Assembly: GCA_964463285.1 (NCBI GenBank) | Contig: CAYXBB010000005.1 | Location: 5,180 to 69,179, forward strand | Length of the DNA stretch: 64,000 nt | From: JAAZLS01 sp964463285 | Lineage (GTDB): Bacteria > Bacillota > Dethiobacteria > DTU022 | Direction: 5' to 3' | In this document: positions 15,589-24,788 of the stretch, piece after piece | Layout of the letters: the number at the start of each line of letters is the position of its first letter | Numbering within the stretch: position 1 is the first letter of the stretch | Translations under genes and position numbers: made by a program | The notes under the pieces: model-generated | What the model was told of the DNA's origin: nothing | Database searches by the model: none | What the model saw: only the letters and a program-made list of their open reading frames with translations

Positions 15589-16571
15589 TGGCCTTCAGGG
15601 ACCTGGTGGGGCAACAGGAGCTGCGGAAGGCACTGTTAAACGAGCTGGAGGCGGGGACATTGAGCCAGGTTACTTTGCTCACCGGCCCGGTCGACAGCGG
15701 TAAACAGAGGTGGGGAACTGCTTTGGCCCGGGCAATTCTTTGCCCGGCAGGCACCAACCGCCCTTGTGGAGCCTGCCTGTCCTGCCGACAGTTCGATACC
15801 GGCAACAACCCTCATTTTTTCTTGTTAAAACCTGCCGGACGCTGGTTGAAGATAGACCAAATTCGTGATATAAGGCCTAAATTTTATTTGATCAGCCCGG
15901 AGGGTGAACGCCGGGTGTTGCTGATCCGGGAAGCCGACCGGATGACCCCTGAAGCGGGCTCTTCGCTTTTAAAATTACTGGAAGAGCCTCCAGAAAAATT
16001 ATTTATTATTTTAACCAGCTCTCGCCCGGAAAATCTATTAAGCACGATTGTTTCTCGCTGCCGGCGTTATGCTTTAAAGCTATTAACTCTAGACGAAATT
16101 GATTCGATGTTAAGGGGCCTCCCGGAATTTTCGGAAATAAATGCAGATCTAATCTCTCGCTTGAGTCACGGTCTTCCAGGCCGGGCCCTGGCCCTGGCCC
16201 GAGATTCTGCGTTAGAAGAGCGGGTTAAGCAGGCGATCGAACTGGCCCTGAAATTGGCCTCCCCATCGACAGCGGAGCGTGATCTTTTTCGTCTGGCGCA
16301 GGTGTTGGCAGGGAGGAAAGATCTGCTACCCTTATTGGAGCTAATATTTATGTATTATCGAGATCTTTTAATCTGGTTGTTATCCGGCAGATCAGATTTA
16401 TTGGTTTTTCCGGGTTGTCCTGATCCGCTTCGGATTTCAGCTGGTGTTCTGGAACAGTGCCTGGAGATCATAAACCGGGCCATAAGATCGATTGCTTTTA
16501 CCAACGCCCATCAGCAGCTTGCTCTGGAGGCGATGATTATTTCATTACGGAGGAGGCTTACCGGTGCCTAA
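15588..16571 (+). CDS. holB: DNA polymerase III subunit delta'
   Basis: This is the clamp-loader delta' subunit, 327 aa. It has an altered P-loop (G-P-V-D-S-G-K-Q), a four-cysteine zinc module (C-P-A-G ... C-G-A-C-L-S-C-R-Q-F), D-R-M-T-P-E-A-G-S-S-L-L-K-L-L-E-E-P and the S-R-C arginine-finger motif (V-S-R-C-R-R-Y). The P-loop keeps G-K but replaces the following T/S with Gln, in keeping with a subunit that does not hydrolyse ATP. Confidence 0.93.
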   Translation: MAFRDLVGQQELRKALLNELEAGTLSQVTLLTGPVDSGKQRWGTALARAILCPAGTNRPCGACLSCRQFDTGNNPHFFLLKPAGRWLKIDQIRDIRPKFYLISPEGERRVLLIREADRMTPEAGSSLLKLLEEPPEKLFIILTSSRPENLLSTIVSRCRRYALKLLTLDEIDSMLRGLPEFSEINADLISRLSHGLPGRALALARDSALEERVKQAIELALKLASPSTAERDLFRLAQVLAGRKDLLPLLELIFMYYRDLLIWLLSGRSDLLVFPGCPDPLRISAGVLEQCLEIINRAIRSIAFTNAHQQLALEAMIISLRRRLTGA

Positions 16572-17367
16572 GGTAACTGGAATACGTTTCCGGCGAGCCG
16601 GAAAAATATATTATTTTGATCCCGGCACCCTGGATATTAAAGAAAGCGAACGGGTAATTGTAGAAACCTCCCGGGGGATTGAGCTGGGTGAAGTGGCTAT
16701 TGCGGGAAGGGAGATAGATGAATCGGAGCTGATCTTGCCGTTAAAAAAAGTTGTGCGGAAGGCTACAGAAGAAGATCGGGCCAAAGCCTGTGAAAACCGC
16801 AACCTGGAGGCGGAAAGCATGCAAAAATGCCAACAGCAGATTGAGCGCCACCAGTTGGAGATGAAGCTAATCAGTGCGGAGTACACTTTTGATCGCAGTA
16901 AAATCCTGTTTTATTTTACTTCCGAAGGGAGGGTTGATTTCAGGGAACTTGTAAAAGACCTGGCTTCTATTTTTCGCACCAGGATAGAACTGAGGCAGAT
17001 TGGGGTTAGGGATGAAGCCAAACTATTAGGCGGGATCGGTCCCTGTGGCCGATCTGTTTGTTGTGTCTCATTTATGGACGAATTTGAGCCGGTATCCATC
17101 CGCATGGCCAAGGATCAAAATCTCTCTTTAAATCCCAGCAAAATTTCCGGAGTCTGCGGCCGGTTAATGTGCTGCCTGCGATTTGAAATGGAGGCTTATG
17201 AAGATAACCGGCAAGATATACCCCGGCCCGGAGACAAAGTACTAACCCCGGAAGGGGAGGGAAAGGTAGAGGGGATTCACGCCGCCGGAAAAATTGTCAG
17301 GGTGAGGTTGTCGGAAAGCGGGCACAATCGGGAATTCCCCAAGGAAGAGGTTGATCGGTTAGAATAA
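16564..17367 (+). CDS. ricT: PSP1 domain protein RicT (YaaT)
   Basis: RicT is part of the RicA-RicF-RicT complex, which binds [4Fe-4S] clusters and in Bacillus is needed for mRNA maturation by RNase Y and for Spo0A activation. The 267-aa protein has the PSP1 core (R-I-E-L-R-Q-I-G-V-R-D-E-A-K-L-L-G-G-I-G-P-C-G-R) and the clustered cysteines G-P-C-G-R-x-x-C-C and G-V-C-G-R-L-M-C-C-L. GTG 16564 follows AGGAGGCTTACCG and overlaps holB by 8 bases. Its RicA and RicF partners are not in this window. Confidence 0.93.
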   Translation: MPKVTGIRFRRAGKIYYFDPGTLDIKESERVIVETSRGIELGEVAIAGREIDESELILPLKKVVRKATEEDRAKACENRNLEAESMQKCQQQIERHQLEMKLISAEYTFDRSKILFYFTSEGRVDFRELVKDLASIFRTRIELRQIGVRDEAKLLGGIGPCGRSVCCVSFMDEFEPVSIRMAKDQNLSLNPSKISGVCGRLMCCLRFEMEAYEDNRQDIPRPGDKVLTPEGEGKVEGIHAAGKIVRVRLSESGHNREFPKEEVDRLE

Positions 17368-17396
17368 ACGCTGCAGATAGGTTTCAGCAGCGTTTA
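17365..17396. terminator. Bidirectional hairpin between ricT and abrB
   Basis: TAAACGCTGC (17365-17374) and GCAGCGTTTA (17387-17396) are perfect 10-bp arms that begin at the ricT stop codon. The two flanking genes converge here. Neither side has a long T tract. Confidence 0.55.
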
Positions 17397-17476
17397 CTTC
17401 GGCAATCTTATCAAAATAGTATAATAAGTCTGGTATTAACAGCCAAATCTTCAACTAGGTTGCTGCGCGGGCAGAA

Positions 17477-17734
17477 TTAACTTTGATCCCGATTTAATGA
17501 GCCTATCTTGGCAACGCAATCCTGACATATTGCCCGGTTGTGAAAACGTTTAATGTTACTGGCATTTCCGCAGAATATGCAGGCCGGTTCGTATTTTTTG
17601 AGTACTATTTGCTCCTCATCCACATAAATTTCCAAAGCATCCTTTACATCAATTCCCAGGGTTCTCCGAAGTTCAATGGGGATAACTACTCTTCCCAGCT
17701 CATCTACTCTTCGGACGATTCCGGTAGATTTCAA
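17477..17734 (-). CDS. AbrB family transition-state regulator
   Basis: This is an AbrB-like DNA-binding protein of 85 aa. The swapped-hairpin domain is typical: M-K-S-T-G-I-V-R-R-V-D-E-L-G-R-V-V-I-P-I-E-L-R-R. The C-terminus holds a zinc-ribbon pair C-I-F-C ... C-Q-D-C instead of the Bacillus AbrB C-domain, a form common in Clostridia. TTG 17734 has AAGGAGG at spacing 7. It is divergent from metG, as abrB is in Bacillus. Confidence 0.92.
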   Translation of the reverse strand: MKSTGIVRRVDELGRVVIPIELRRTLGIDVKDALEIYVDEEQIVLKKYEPACIFCGNASNIKRFHNRAICQDCVAKIGSLNRDQS

Positions 17735-17776
17735 TGCGGTTCCTCCTTATTACATTTTTCGACAAATCCTGGTATA

Positions 17777-17804
17777 ATTATACTAAAGTTTGTCATAAAA
17801 GCAA
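17777..17804 (-). promoter_or_regulatory. abrB promoter
   Basis: Read on the minus strand, TTGCTT (17799-17804) and TATAAT (17777-17782) are 16 bp apart. The -10 lies in a self-complementary TATAATTATA, so a TATAAT is present on both strands. Confidence 0.6.
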
Positions 17805-17862
17805 TACAAAAACCGGAAATAATAACTGCAGTGCGGTTAACAGAAGAAGAACATTGCTTTTC

Positions 17863-17891
17863 TTGAAGCCGGGGTCGGGGTTTGATATAAT
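17863..17891 (+). promoter_or_regulatory. metG promoter
   Basis: TTGAAG (17863-17868), a 17-bp spacer and TATAAT (17886-17891) lie 42 bases before metG. Confidence 0.75.
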
Positions 17892-17933
17892 AATTTCATA
17901 TTTTGGCCTGCCCGGGGTTAAGGAGGAACACCC

Positions 17934-19892
17934 ATGTATAAGCGGAAAACATTTTATGTCACCACCCCGATATATTATCCCAGCAACAGGCTCCATATCG
18001 GCAATTCCTATACCACGGTGGCTGCAGACGCTATCGCCAGATTTAAGCGGGCCCTGGGTTATGATGTCTTATTTGTAACCGGAACCGATGAGCATGGTCT
18101 GAAGATCCAGCGACAGGCTGCCCTGGCGGGGAAGCCTACCCTGGAATTTGTGGATGAAATTGTGGATTGGATTAAAGATCTGTGGCGGGCTTTGGATATT
18201 GGGTACGATGATTTCATCCGTACTACCGAACCCCGGCATAAACAAAATGTAGCCAGGATCTTTAACCGGTTTTATGAACAGGGAGATATATATAAAGGGC
18301 AGTATAGTGGTTGGTACTGCACGCCCTGTGAATCATACTGGCAGGAAAGAGGACTCCAGAATGGAACATGCCCTGACTGTGGACGGCCGGTGGAACTGGT
18401 AACGGAAGAGTGTTATTTTTTTAGGATGTCCCGTTATGCTTCCCGCTTGCAGGAGTACATTGAAACACATCCGGAATTTATTCAGCCTGTTTCTCGGAAA
18501 AACGAAATGATTAATAATTTTCTTCGTCCGGGTCTGGAAGATCTTGCAGTCTCCCGCACAACTTTTGATTGGGGGATTCCAGTTCCTTTTGATGAGAAGC
18601 ATGTAATTTACGTCTGGCTTGATGCACTGTCCAATTACCTTACCGCTTTAAATTATGGCGATGAGGCCAACCTGATGGATCGTTACTGGCCGGCGAATGT
18701 TCACTTGATCGGCAAGGATATCCTTCGTTTTCATACCATTTACTGGCCAATTTTTTTAATGGCTCTGAACCTGCCCCTTCCTCATACCATATTTGGGCAT
18801 GGGTGGTTGCTTCTGGAGGAAGGCAAGATGTCCAAATCCAAGGGTAATGTAGTGGATCCCCTGCTTCTGGTAGATCGCTATGGCTCGGATGCCGTGCGCT
18901 ATTTTCTATTGCGCGAAATTCCGTTTGGCGCGGATGGAACATTTAGCATAGAAGCCCTGGTCAACCGTATTAATACTGATCTGGCCAACGACCTCGGTAA
19001 CCTGGTCAGCCGCACCCTGACCATGGTGGAACGCTATTTCAAGGGCTTGCTTCCCGCCCCGGCTGAGAACGGGCCCGGAGACGATCAGCTTGCCGGGCTG
19101 GCTCTGGAAACTCCGCGGTTGATGGAAGAGGCTATGGATAAGCTGCAGATCAGCGATGCCCTGGCAATTCTTTGGAAGCTGGTTAATCGCAGCAATAAAT
19201 ATATTGACGAAAACTTACCCTGGGATCTGGCTAAAAACCAGAAACTGAAGCGATTGCAAACAGTTATCTATAATCTGGTGGAAGGTATCAGATTTATAGC
19301 GGTCATGGTGGGGCCGTTCATGCCCCGGGCCCCCGGTAGGATCTGGAAACAGATTAAGATAGAAAACCGAAAAGAGCTGCAAACCTGGGACAGCCTTCGC
19401 AGTTGGGGCCGGATTGAACCCGGGGCAAAGATTTTCCGGGGAGAGGATCTGTTCCCCCGGCGCAACCTGCCGGAAGAGCTGGCCTGGAGCCGCCCGGAGG
19501 CAGCGGCAACCCAAAAATTTACCCCACCTCCCAAGCCGCGGATGAAAGCCGGGCTGCAGGAGGGGATAATTACCCTGGAACAGCTGCAACGGGTTGATCT
19601 GCGGGTGGGTCGGATTATGGATGCGATAAAAATACCGGGAACAGATAAGCTGCTTAAGTTAAAAGTGGATTTGGGAGAAGGCAGGCGGAGATGTGTGGTA
19701 GCCGGCCTGGCCCGGCATTACCGGCCTGAACAGCTAATCGGCCTGTTAGTATTATTTGTGGCCAATCTACAACCGGTAAAACTACGGGGGATTATTTCTG
19801 AAGGCATGCTCTTAGCAGCGGTAGACGAAGGAGGTCGTCTGGCATTGACCACTGTAGATCAACCGGTAACCCCGGGATGTAAAATAAGCTAG
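17934..19892 (+). CDS. metG: Methionyl-tRNA synthetase
   Basis: MetG charges tRNA-Met. The 652-aa protein has the HIGH-like H-I-G-N-S-Y (about residue 21), a zinc knuckle C-x2-C ... C-x2-C (about 128-147), the K-M-S-K-S signature (G-K-M-S-K-S-K-G-N-V, about 300), an anticodon-binding helical domain, and a C-terminal tRNA-binding OB domain (V-D-L-R-V-G-R-I-M-D). A ribosome binding site (AAGGAGG) is present. The stop codon shares a base with the next gene (TAGTG). Confidence 0.97.
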   Translation: MYKRKTFYVTTPIYYPSNRLHIGNSYTTVAADAIARFKRALGYDVLFVTGTDEHGLKIQRQAALAGKPTLEFVDEIVDWIKDLWRALDIGYDDFIRTTEPRHKQNVARIFNRFYEQGDIYKGQYSGWYCTPCESYWQERGLQNGTCPDCGRPVELVTEECYFFRMSRYASRLQEYIETHPEFIQPVSRKNEMINNFLRPGLEDLAVSRTTFDWGIPVPFDEKHVIYVWLDALSNYLTALNYGDEANLMDRYWPANVHLIGKDILRFHTIYWPIFLMALNLPLPHTIFGHGWLLLEEGKMSKSKGNVVDPLLLVDRYGSDAVRYFLLREIPFGADGTFSIEALVNRINTDLANDLGNLVSRTLTMVERYFKGLLPAPAENGPGDDQLAGLALETPRLMEEAMDKLQISDALAILWKLVNRSNKYIDENLPWDLAKNQKLKRLQTVIYNLVEGIRFIAVMVGPFMPRAPGRIWKQIKIENRKELQTWDSLRSWGRIEPGAKIFRGEDLFPRRNLPEELAWSRPEAAATQKFTPPPKPRMKAGLQEGIITLEQLQRVDLRVGRIMDAIKIPGTDKLLKLKVDLGEGRRRCVVAGLARHYRPEQLIGLLVLFVANLQPVKLRGIISEGMLLAAVDEGGRLALTTVDQPVTPGCKIS

Positions 19893-20662
19893 TGCCCGGT
19901 CTGGTAGATACTCATGCCCATATAAACGCTTCCGAGTTCAAAGCCGACCTAGAAGAGGTGCTGTGCCGGGCGCATCAGGCAGGGATAACGGCGGTGATCG
20001 ATGTCGGCACCGGCCTCGAAAGCTCGCGCCGGGCAATATCGCTGGCCTCAAGATACTCCCTGGTCAAAGCAGCAGTTGGATTTCATCCCCATGATGCCGT
20101 CAGGGTGACCCCCTCCGATTTTGAACAGCTAAGCGGACTGGCCGAAAACCCCCGGGTAGTTGCAATCGGTGAAACCGGGCTCGATTTTTATCGTCTTTTG
20201 TCTCCCCCTCCCCTCCAGGAAGAGATATTCCGCCGTCACTTACGCCTGGCGGTTAAACTTGACAAGCCGGTAATAATTCATAGTAGGGAAGCATTTCCCC
20301 AAACCTTTCGGATCATAAAAGACGAGCCTCTCCCGGCCAGGCGAGGGGTCATGCACTGTTTTAACGGTGATCGCCGATGGGCCCAGGTCTTTCTTAAAAA
20401 AGGGTTTTATCTCTCCCTGGCCGGACCGGTTACCTACCCCCGCTCCGGTTTACAGGAGCTGCTGAAAGCGATCCCTTTGGACAGACTTCTTCTGGAAACA
20501 GATTGTCCTTACCTGGCGCCCCAGCCATTTCGGGGAAAACGAAATGAACCGGCTTATATTACCGAAATCTACCTGCAGGTTGCCCGGACGCTGGGGTTGA
20601 ATATTGAGGCGTTGGCCGCTATAATACAGGACAATGCCTGTCGCTTGTTTGGAAAATTATAA
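19892..20662 (+). CDS. TatD family metal-dependent hydrolase
   Basis: This TatD-type amidohydrolase/DNase has 256 aa (YabD in Bacillus, which also follows metS). Metal ligands include D-T-H-A-H-I-N at the start, E-T-G-L-D-F-Y, I-I-H-S-R-E-A, M-H-C-F-N-G and E-T-D-C-P-Y-L-A-P. GTG 19892 overlaps the metG stop codon, so the two are translationally coupled. The in vivo substrate is not settled for this family. Confidence 0.93.
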   Translation: MPGLVDTHAHINASEFKADLEEVLCRAHQAGITAVIDVGTGLESSRRAISLASRYSLVKAAVGFHPHDAVRVTPSDFEQLSGLAENPRVVAIGETGLDFYRLLSPPPLQEEIFRRHLRLAVKLDKPVIIHSREAFPQTFRIIKDEPLPARRGVMHCFNGDRRWAQVFLKKGFYLSLAGPVTYPRSGLQELLKAIPLDRLLLETDCPYLAPQPFRGKRNEPAYITEIYLQVARTLGLNIEALAAIIQDNACRLFGKL

Positions 20663-20767
20663 CCCGATAATAGTAACTTTAAGTGCTATTACCTGGAGAA
20701 AGATACATATACTGATTTATATGCCTTGAATAGCGAAAAGGGCAAAATAGCAAAGGAGGGGCTCACA

Positions 20768-21523
20768 GTGAAGTTTTCACTGATTCCGCATTTGCTAGAG
20801 CTACCCAGGGAGGCAAAAGTAACCATATGTTCCGCTCTTTTTTTTGCCCTTTGCCTGGGGGGGTGGGCAGTATCGAAAGCTCCTTTGAACGACTGCCCAA
20901 AAACAGCTCAATCTGAAAATGAGCATGAACCGCAGAAAGTTGACCCGACGCCGGCTCCGGAGTTAAAGTTTATCCGGTGGAAACAACAGCAAGAAAACAA
21001 AAGATTCTGTAAACAAATATCGGTGGAGCTTTCAACCGGGACTAATCCCAATCCTGTTCCACCGCCAGAACCGGCAGAGCCATCAGAGACGGTAAAACCG
21101 GTTGAACAGCCGGAAACGACGGAAACCGCAAAACCGGCTAAATCGGCTGCTCCGAGTGATCCCGGAAGGTTATCCGAGAATGAGACGCTTAACAGCCGGC
21201 TTGCCTCCCGGGGAGAGCGCATCGGAACGGTAATTAAGGGTTCTGCCTCCTTTTACGGGGGAGGTGACGGCCTGGACGGTTGTCCGACCGCCAGTGGGGA
21301 AATTTTCGATGCTTCCGCGCTTACCGCCGCCCACAGGGAACTACCCTTTGGTACCCGCGTTAAGGTAACCTGTCTGAACACCGGAAAAAGTGTGGTGGTC
21401 CGTATAAATGATCGCGGGCCCTTTAATTGCAATCTGATCTTGGATCTGTCCCGGGCGGCAGCAGAGGAAATTGGGTTAACCTCCTACGGTATCGGTCCGG
21501 TGGAAATTGAAATACTAAACTAG
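20768..21523 (+). CDS. RlpA-like double-psi beta-barrel protein with N-terminal membrane anchor
   Basis: This secreted or anchored cell-wall protein has 251 aa. GTG 20768 with AAAGGAGGGG upstream gives a basic start and one hydrophobic segment (about 20-38). A Pro/Glu/Thr-rich linker (about 45-150) follows, then an RlpA-type domain: G-S-A-S-F-Y-G-G-G-D-G-L-D-G-x-P-T-A-S-G-E-x-F-D, A-A-H-R-x-L-P-F-G-T-R-V-x-V-T and V-V-R-I-N-D-R-G-P-F. The catalytic Asp of lytic RlpA is present (I-N-D-R-G-P). It probably acts on peptidoglycan. The frame is open from 20726, but that start lacks a ribosome binding site. Confidence 0.88.
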   Translation: MKFSLIPHLLELPREAKVTICSALFFALCLGGWAVSKAPLNDCPKTAQSENEHEPQKVDPTPAPELKFIRWKQQQENKRFCKQISVELSTGTNPNPVPPPEPAEPSETVKPVEQPETTETAKPAKSAAPSDPGRLSENETLNSRLASRGERIGTVIKGSASFYGGGDGLDGCPTASGEIFDASALTAAHRELPFGTRVKVTCLNTGKSVVVRINDRGPFNCNLILDLSRAAAEEIGLTSYGIGPVEIEILN

Positions 21524-21577
21524 CAAATATGGATGATCACCTGTGTACGGCCAGATTGGTAGCGCAGTAAGGCCATC

Positions 21578-21624
21578 AAATCACCGGTTTCCCGGAGATA
21601 AACGACCGGGGAACCGGTGATTTT
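21578..21624. terminator. Bidirectional terminator (18-bp stem)
   Basis: AAATCACCGGTTTCCCGG (21578-21595) pairs with CCGGGGAACCGGTGATTT (21606-21623), with one G-T pair. The stem is flanked by AAA and TTTT, so it can stop both converging transcripts. Confidence 0.85.
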
Positions 21625-21628
21625 ACCT

Positions 21629-21955
21629 TTACCGGCTCAGTAATTCCTGCAATTTGAACACTTGTGACATATCTCCCTTAATTTTCAGCTTACCGGCCAT
21701 GAATGCGGAAGTGGGGTTTAGTTTTCCGTTAAGCAGGGAAATAAAATCGGTTACAGGCATGCTGATAGTAATATCCGGTGAATCAGGGGCCCCTTCCTGT
21801 AACTCAACTGCTCCATTTTGAAGCCTTATCTGGGCTGTGCCGCCCTCTTCTCCGCCAAGTTCAAGCCTGCATACTGTGTTAATCTTATTAAGTTTAGAAA
21901 CATCTGCTGTGGCAAGTATATCTTCAAGCATTTTTATTGTTTCTTTAAAAGCCAT
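21629..21955 (-). CDS. SCP2 sterol-binding domain protein
   Basis: This 108-aa single-domain SCP2-like protein may bind a lipid or act as a small carrier; its function in bacteria is unknown. It has the F-K-E-T-I-K-M-L-E-D-I start, the D-I-T-I-S-M-P-V-T-D-F-x-x-L-L-N-G-K-L-N-P core and the A-F-M-A-G-K-L-K-I-K-G-D-M motif. The frame is open from 21976, but ATG 21955 is at the best distance from GGAAGGAGG. It converges with the RlpA-like gene. Confidence 0.85.
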   Translation of the reverse strand: MAFKETIKMLEDILATADVSKLNKINTVCRLELGGEEGGTAQIRLQNGAVELQEGAPDSPDITISMPVTDFISLLNGKLNPTSAFMAGKLKIKGDMSQVFKLQELLSR

Positions 21956-22189
21956 CTTACCCATGCCTCCTTCCATAACAGTTTGTTCTTTCCTAATCCG
22001 GTCAACTGCCTTCTAAAAAATTACCCTTAAATTTGGCCCAGCTAAATTATAAAACAATCGGCTTGCAATGTCGCCTTATTTGGCATGTCGGGCTTTGACA
22101 AATCAGGATTTGTATAAAAAATACCGGCGCGGAGATAATAGCTCTTCAGATAAAGAGAGGAAAAACAAATATATATGGGGGAAGGGTAA

Positions 22190-23317
22190 ATGATTACGCA
22201 TATTCCCGGAGGTAAGTATATAAATTTACATCCGGTTCAAAGAAGCATTAAGCGCTCTGTTCGTTGGTTGGTTGCGGTGATCGCCGGGCATTTTTTATGG
22301 ATCTATCTGTTTGCTGCTGGACTGGCGCTAGTGACCATCTATTGGAATGTTGCCCGCCCGCCGACTGTCAGGGTAGATAGCCAAGCGGCGGTAACCAGCC
22401 GAATCTTTAATTTTAACACCGATGGGCTATTGACAGAGATTGATCACCGGCTGCCGGATTCCGAAGAACGGTCGATACCGGCCACGGCTGCATTCTTGGT
22501 CGGAAAAGATGTCGAAAATGATCTGATTCATATTGAAGAGGCCTTTCCAGTGTTTATTTTTGACAGAGATTCAATTACTGAAATCTGGACATCTCCGCAA
22601 CCGGTGAGAGAATTTTTAGAGAGAGCCGGTTTTATAATTGGTCCGGATGATCGGGTGGAGCCGGAAGGAACAGTTCGTTCCCGGGCGGAGATAAAAATTT
22701 TTAGGGCGGAAAGTGGAGACTATTCAAGCCGGATGCAGTTGGGGGAAAATTATCCCGGACAGCCTAATCCGGATCGGGGTTCAATCAGGGTGTACCAGAG
22801 AGGTTTAAGCGAAGGCCCGACCGGGGCCGGAGTAGGGGAATCCGGGGGGAAAACCTATTTTCAGGAAGGCTTGTCGGGATCCGGGGCCATTATCCCGTCC
22901 GGTAGGCCGGAATATGAAGCGATCAGGATAACAGGCAATGAAAAAAGGGTTAGCAGGGTCCTGGAGGTTACTGCTACTGCTTATTGTCCGGGAACGCCCG
23001 AATCGGGTTGCCCTTTAAACAGTCAGGGGCATTCCATGTGTACAGGCTGCTATAATGATGGATATACCTGTACCGGGAAGAAGGCGATTCAAGGCGAGGG
23101 CACCCTGGAATCACCACATATAATAGCGGTGGATCCAGGAGTAATCCCCCTGGGTAGTAAAGTATACCTGGAAGGAATCGGCTTTGCAATTGCCGAAGAT
23201 GTTGGAGGAGCGATTAAAGGGAACCGCATAGATCTTTTATTTAATTTGCACCGGGATGCCTGGGGGTTTGGGCTTCGGAAAGAGATTTTCCTATACATAC
23301 TTGCCGAAACCGGTTAA
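22190..23317 (+). CDS. 3D domain cell-wall protein with DUF348 (YabE-like)
   Basis: This 375-aa protein occupies the place of yabE before ksgA. It has an N-terminal membrane anchor (about 35-55), a DUF348-like ubiquitin-fold segment, and a C-terminal 3D domain: E-V-T-A-T-A-Y-C-P-G, V-D-P-G-V-I-P-L-G-S-K-V-Y-L-E-G, A-E-D-V-G-G-A-I-K-G-N-R-I-D-L. These carry the three aspartates that name the domain. An unusual cysteine-rich insert (S-G-C-P, M-C-T-G-C-Y, Y-T-C) splits the 3D domain after its first strand. The G5 domain usual in YabE is not evident. It is a likely murein-acting autolysin. Confidence 0.87.
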   Translation: MITHIPGGKYINLHPVQRSIKRSVRWLVAVIAGHFLWIYLFAAGLALVTIYWNVARPPTVRVDSQAAVTSRIFNFNTDGLLTEIDHRLPDSEERSIPATAAFLVGKDVENDLIHIEEAFPVFIFDRDSITEIWTSPQPVREFLERAGFIIGPDDRVEPEGTVRSRAEIKIFRAESGDYSSRMQLGENYPGQPNPDRGSIRVYQRGLSEGPTGAGVGESGGKTYFQEGLSGSGAIIPSGRPEYEAIRITGNEKRVSRVLEVTATAYCPGTPESGCPLNSQGHSMCTGCYNDGYTCTGKKAIQGEGTLESPHIIAVDPGVIPLGSKVYLEGIGFAIAEDVGGAIKGNRIDLLFNLHRDAWGFGLRKEIFLYILAETG

Positions 23318-23341
23318 GCCAATCTTTGAGTAGGGGTGTAA

Positions 23342-24220
23342 ATGCCTGTAAATTCAACTTTCCCCACCTCCCCCCGGGAGGTAGTTTCTATTTTCAAAAA
23401 ACATGGTTTCCGCCCCCGAAAAGGGTTGGGGCAAAATTTTCTGATTGATAACCGTGTGGCGGCCAAGATTGTAGAGGCTGCAAAAGTGTGCCCCGGGGAG
23501 CCGGTCATCGAGATAGGCCCGGGTCTGGGAGCGCTGACACTGCCCCTGGCTAAACTGGATGCAAAGGTGCTGGCCCTGGAAATTGATGCCGGGCTATTCA
23601 GATTGTTGCAAGATTTATTTCACAGTTTCACTTCCGTTCAGATACTGCATGGTGATGCCTTGTCGGTTACCTGGACACAGCTAATTAGCAGCTATTTTGG
23701 CCGGCAGGCCGGGGTGAAGCTGTTATCCAATCTTCCTTACAGTATTTCTTCTCCACTGCTTTACCGACTCATGGAAGAACGGTTTCCTTTTTCCAAGGCA
23801 GTGATTATGTTACAGGCGGAGGTGGCCGATCGCCTGATTTCTTCTCCCGGAGGGAAACATTACGGTAGTCTTTCGGTGTTAAGCCGGTACTATGTGTCCG
23901 GCCGTATTTTGTTCCGGGTGCCTCGGCAACTATTCTGGCCTCGCCCGGAAGTAGATTCAGCGGTTGTCCAACTGGAGCCCTGCCCTCCCCTGCTGGAGCC
24001 ACATCAGGAGCCGGTCTTCTGGCAGATGGTGAAAGGGGTTTTTCAGGTCAGACGCAAAACCATATTAAACGGTCTGTTGCACACTTTCCCCTGGGGAAGA
24101 GAGGAAGCGTTAGAGCTCCTGAAAGAATCATGCATTGATCCCGGCCGCCGCCCGGAAGCCCTTTCGGTGGAGGAATTTGCAAAGCTAGGTCTATTCATCT
24201 ATAATAAAGTCAGCAGATAA
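23342..24220 (+). CDS. ksgA: 16S rRNA dimethyladenosine transferase
   Basis: KsgA dimethylates two adjacent adenosines in helix 45 of 16S rRNA. The 292-aa protein has L-G-Q-N-F-L-I-D near residue 28, the SAM motif I-E-I-G-P-G-L-G-A-L-T, and the catalytic N-L-P-Y-S-I-S-S. Domain order and length are normal. It lies 24 bases after the 3D-domain gene. The rnmV (M5) gene that separates them in Bacillus is absent. Confidence 0.96.
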   Translation: MPVNSTFPTSPREVVSIFKKHGFRPRKGLGQNFLIDNRVAAKIVEAAKVCPGEPVIEIGPGLGALTLPLAKLDAKVLALEIDAGLFRLLQDLFHSFTSVQILHGDALSVTWTQLISSYFGRQAGVKLLSNLPYSISSPLLYRLMEERFPFSKAVIMLQAEVADRLISSPGGKHYGSLSVLSRYYVSGRILFRVPRQLFWPRPEVDSAVVQLEPCPPLLEPHQEPVFWQMVKGVFQVRRKTILNGLLHTFPWGREEALELLKESCIDPGRRPEALSVEEFAKLGLFIYNKVSR

Positions 24221-24240
24221 TTCAAAGAAGGGACCGCTAG

Positions 24241-24717
24241 ATGCATTTCTATAGCCCCTCCCGGGGCAGGATGAGTTTTGGAGACGTATTTCAGGATTTA
24301 ATAGATTATATAAACTTTCAGCCCGAAGCAAATTATAAATTAATTATCGGTAGCGATTCGCATGCCTATTTTGGGGAAAGCGTGGTATTTGTTACTGCCA
24401 TCGTGGTTCACCGAGTGGGTAAAGGAGGACGTTATTTTTTTCAAAAGCAAAAACACCCTTTTATGGCCAGCCTGCGTCAGCGCATATATTATGAAACTTT
24501 CTTGAGCCTGGAGGTAGCCAGCCGGTTAACGGAGAAGTTGGCTAAAAATGGGCATGCCGAACTAAATGTAGAGATCCACCTGGATGTGGGTGAAAAAGGG
24601 GATACTCGGGAGATCATCAAAGAAGTGGTGGGAATGGTTATCGGTAGTGGCTACTGTGCCCGCATAAAACCCGACTCTTACGGAGCATCTAATGTAGCCG
24701 ACAGGTTTACCCGTTAA
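24241..24717 (+). CDS. YkuK-like ribonuclease H-fold protein (DUF458)
   Basis: This 158-aa YkuK-family protein has a predicted RNase H-like fold and unknown function. The acidic signature I-I-G-S-D-S-H opens the first strand, and H-L-D-V-G-E-K-G-D-T-R-E-I-I and K-P-D-S-Y-G-A-S-N-V-A-D follow at the end. It fills the place of yabG between ksgA and veg. Start ATG 24241 is preceded by AAAGAAGGGACC. Confidence 0.85.
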   Translation: MHFYSPSRGRMSFGDVFQDLIDYINFQPEANYKLIIGSDSHAYFGESVVFVTAIVVHRVGKGGRYFFQKQKHPFMASLRQRIYYETFLSLEVASRLTEKLAKNGHAELNVEIHLDVGEKGDTREIIKEVVGMVIGSGYCARIKPDSYGASNVADRFTR

Positions 24718-24788
24718 ATAAAACGCTTTTTTTCGAAAACAGTTCATCCCTCCTTTTGCCTCAAATCTTGTTTAAGGCCTCAAAATTC

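Noticed and set aside
22095..22118. Promoter before the YabE-like gene (TTGACA and TATAAA)
   Set aside because: The boxes are only 12 bp apart, too short for sigma-A; no better -10 is at 16-18 bp.
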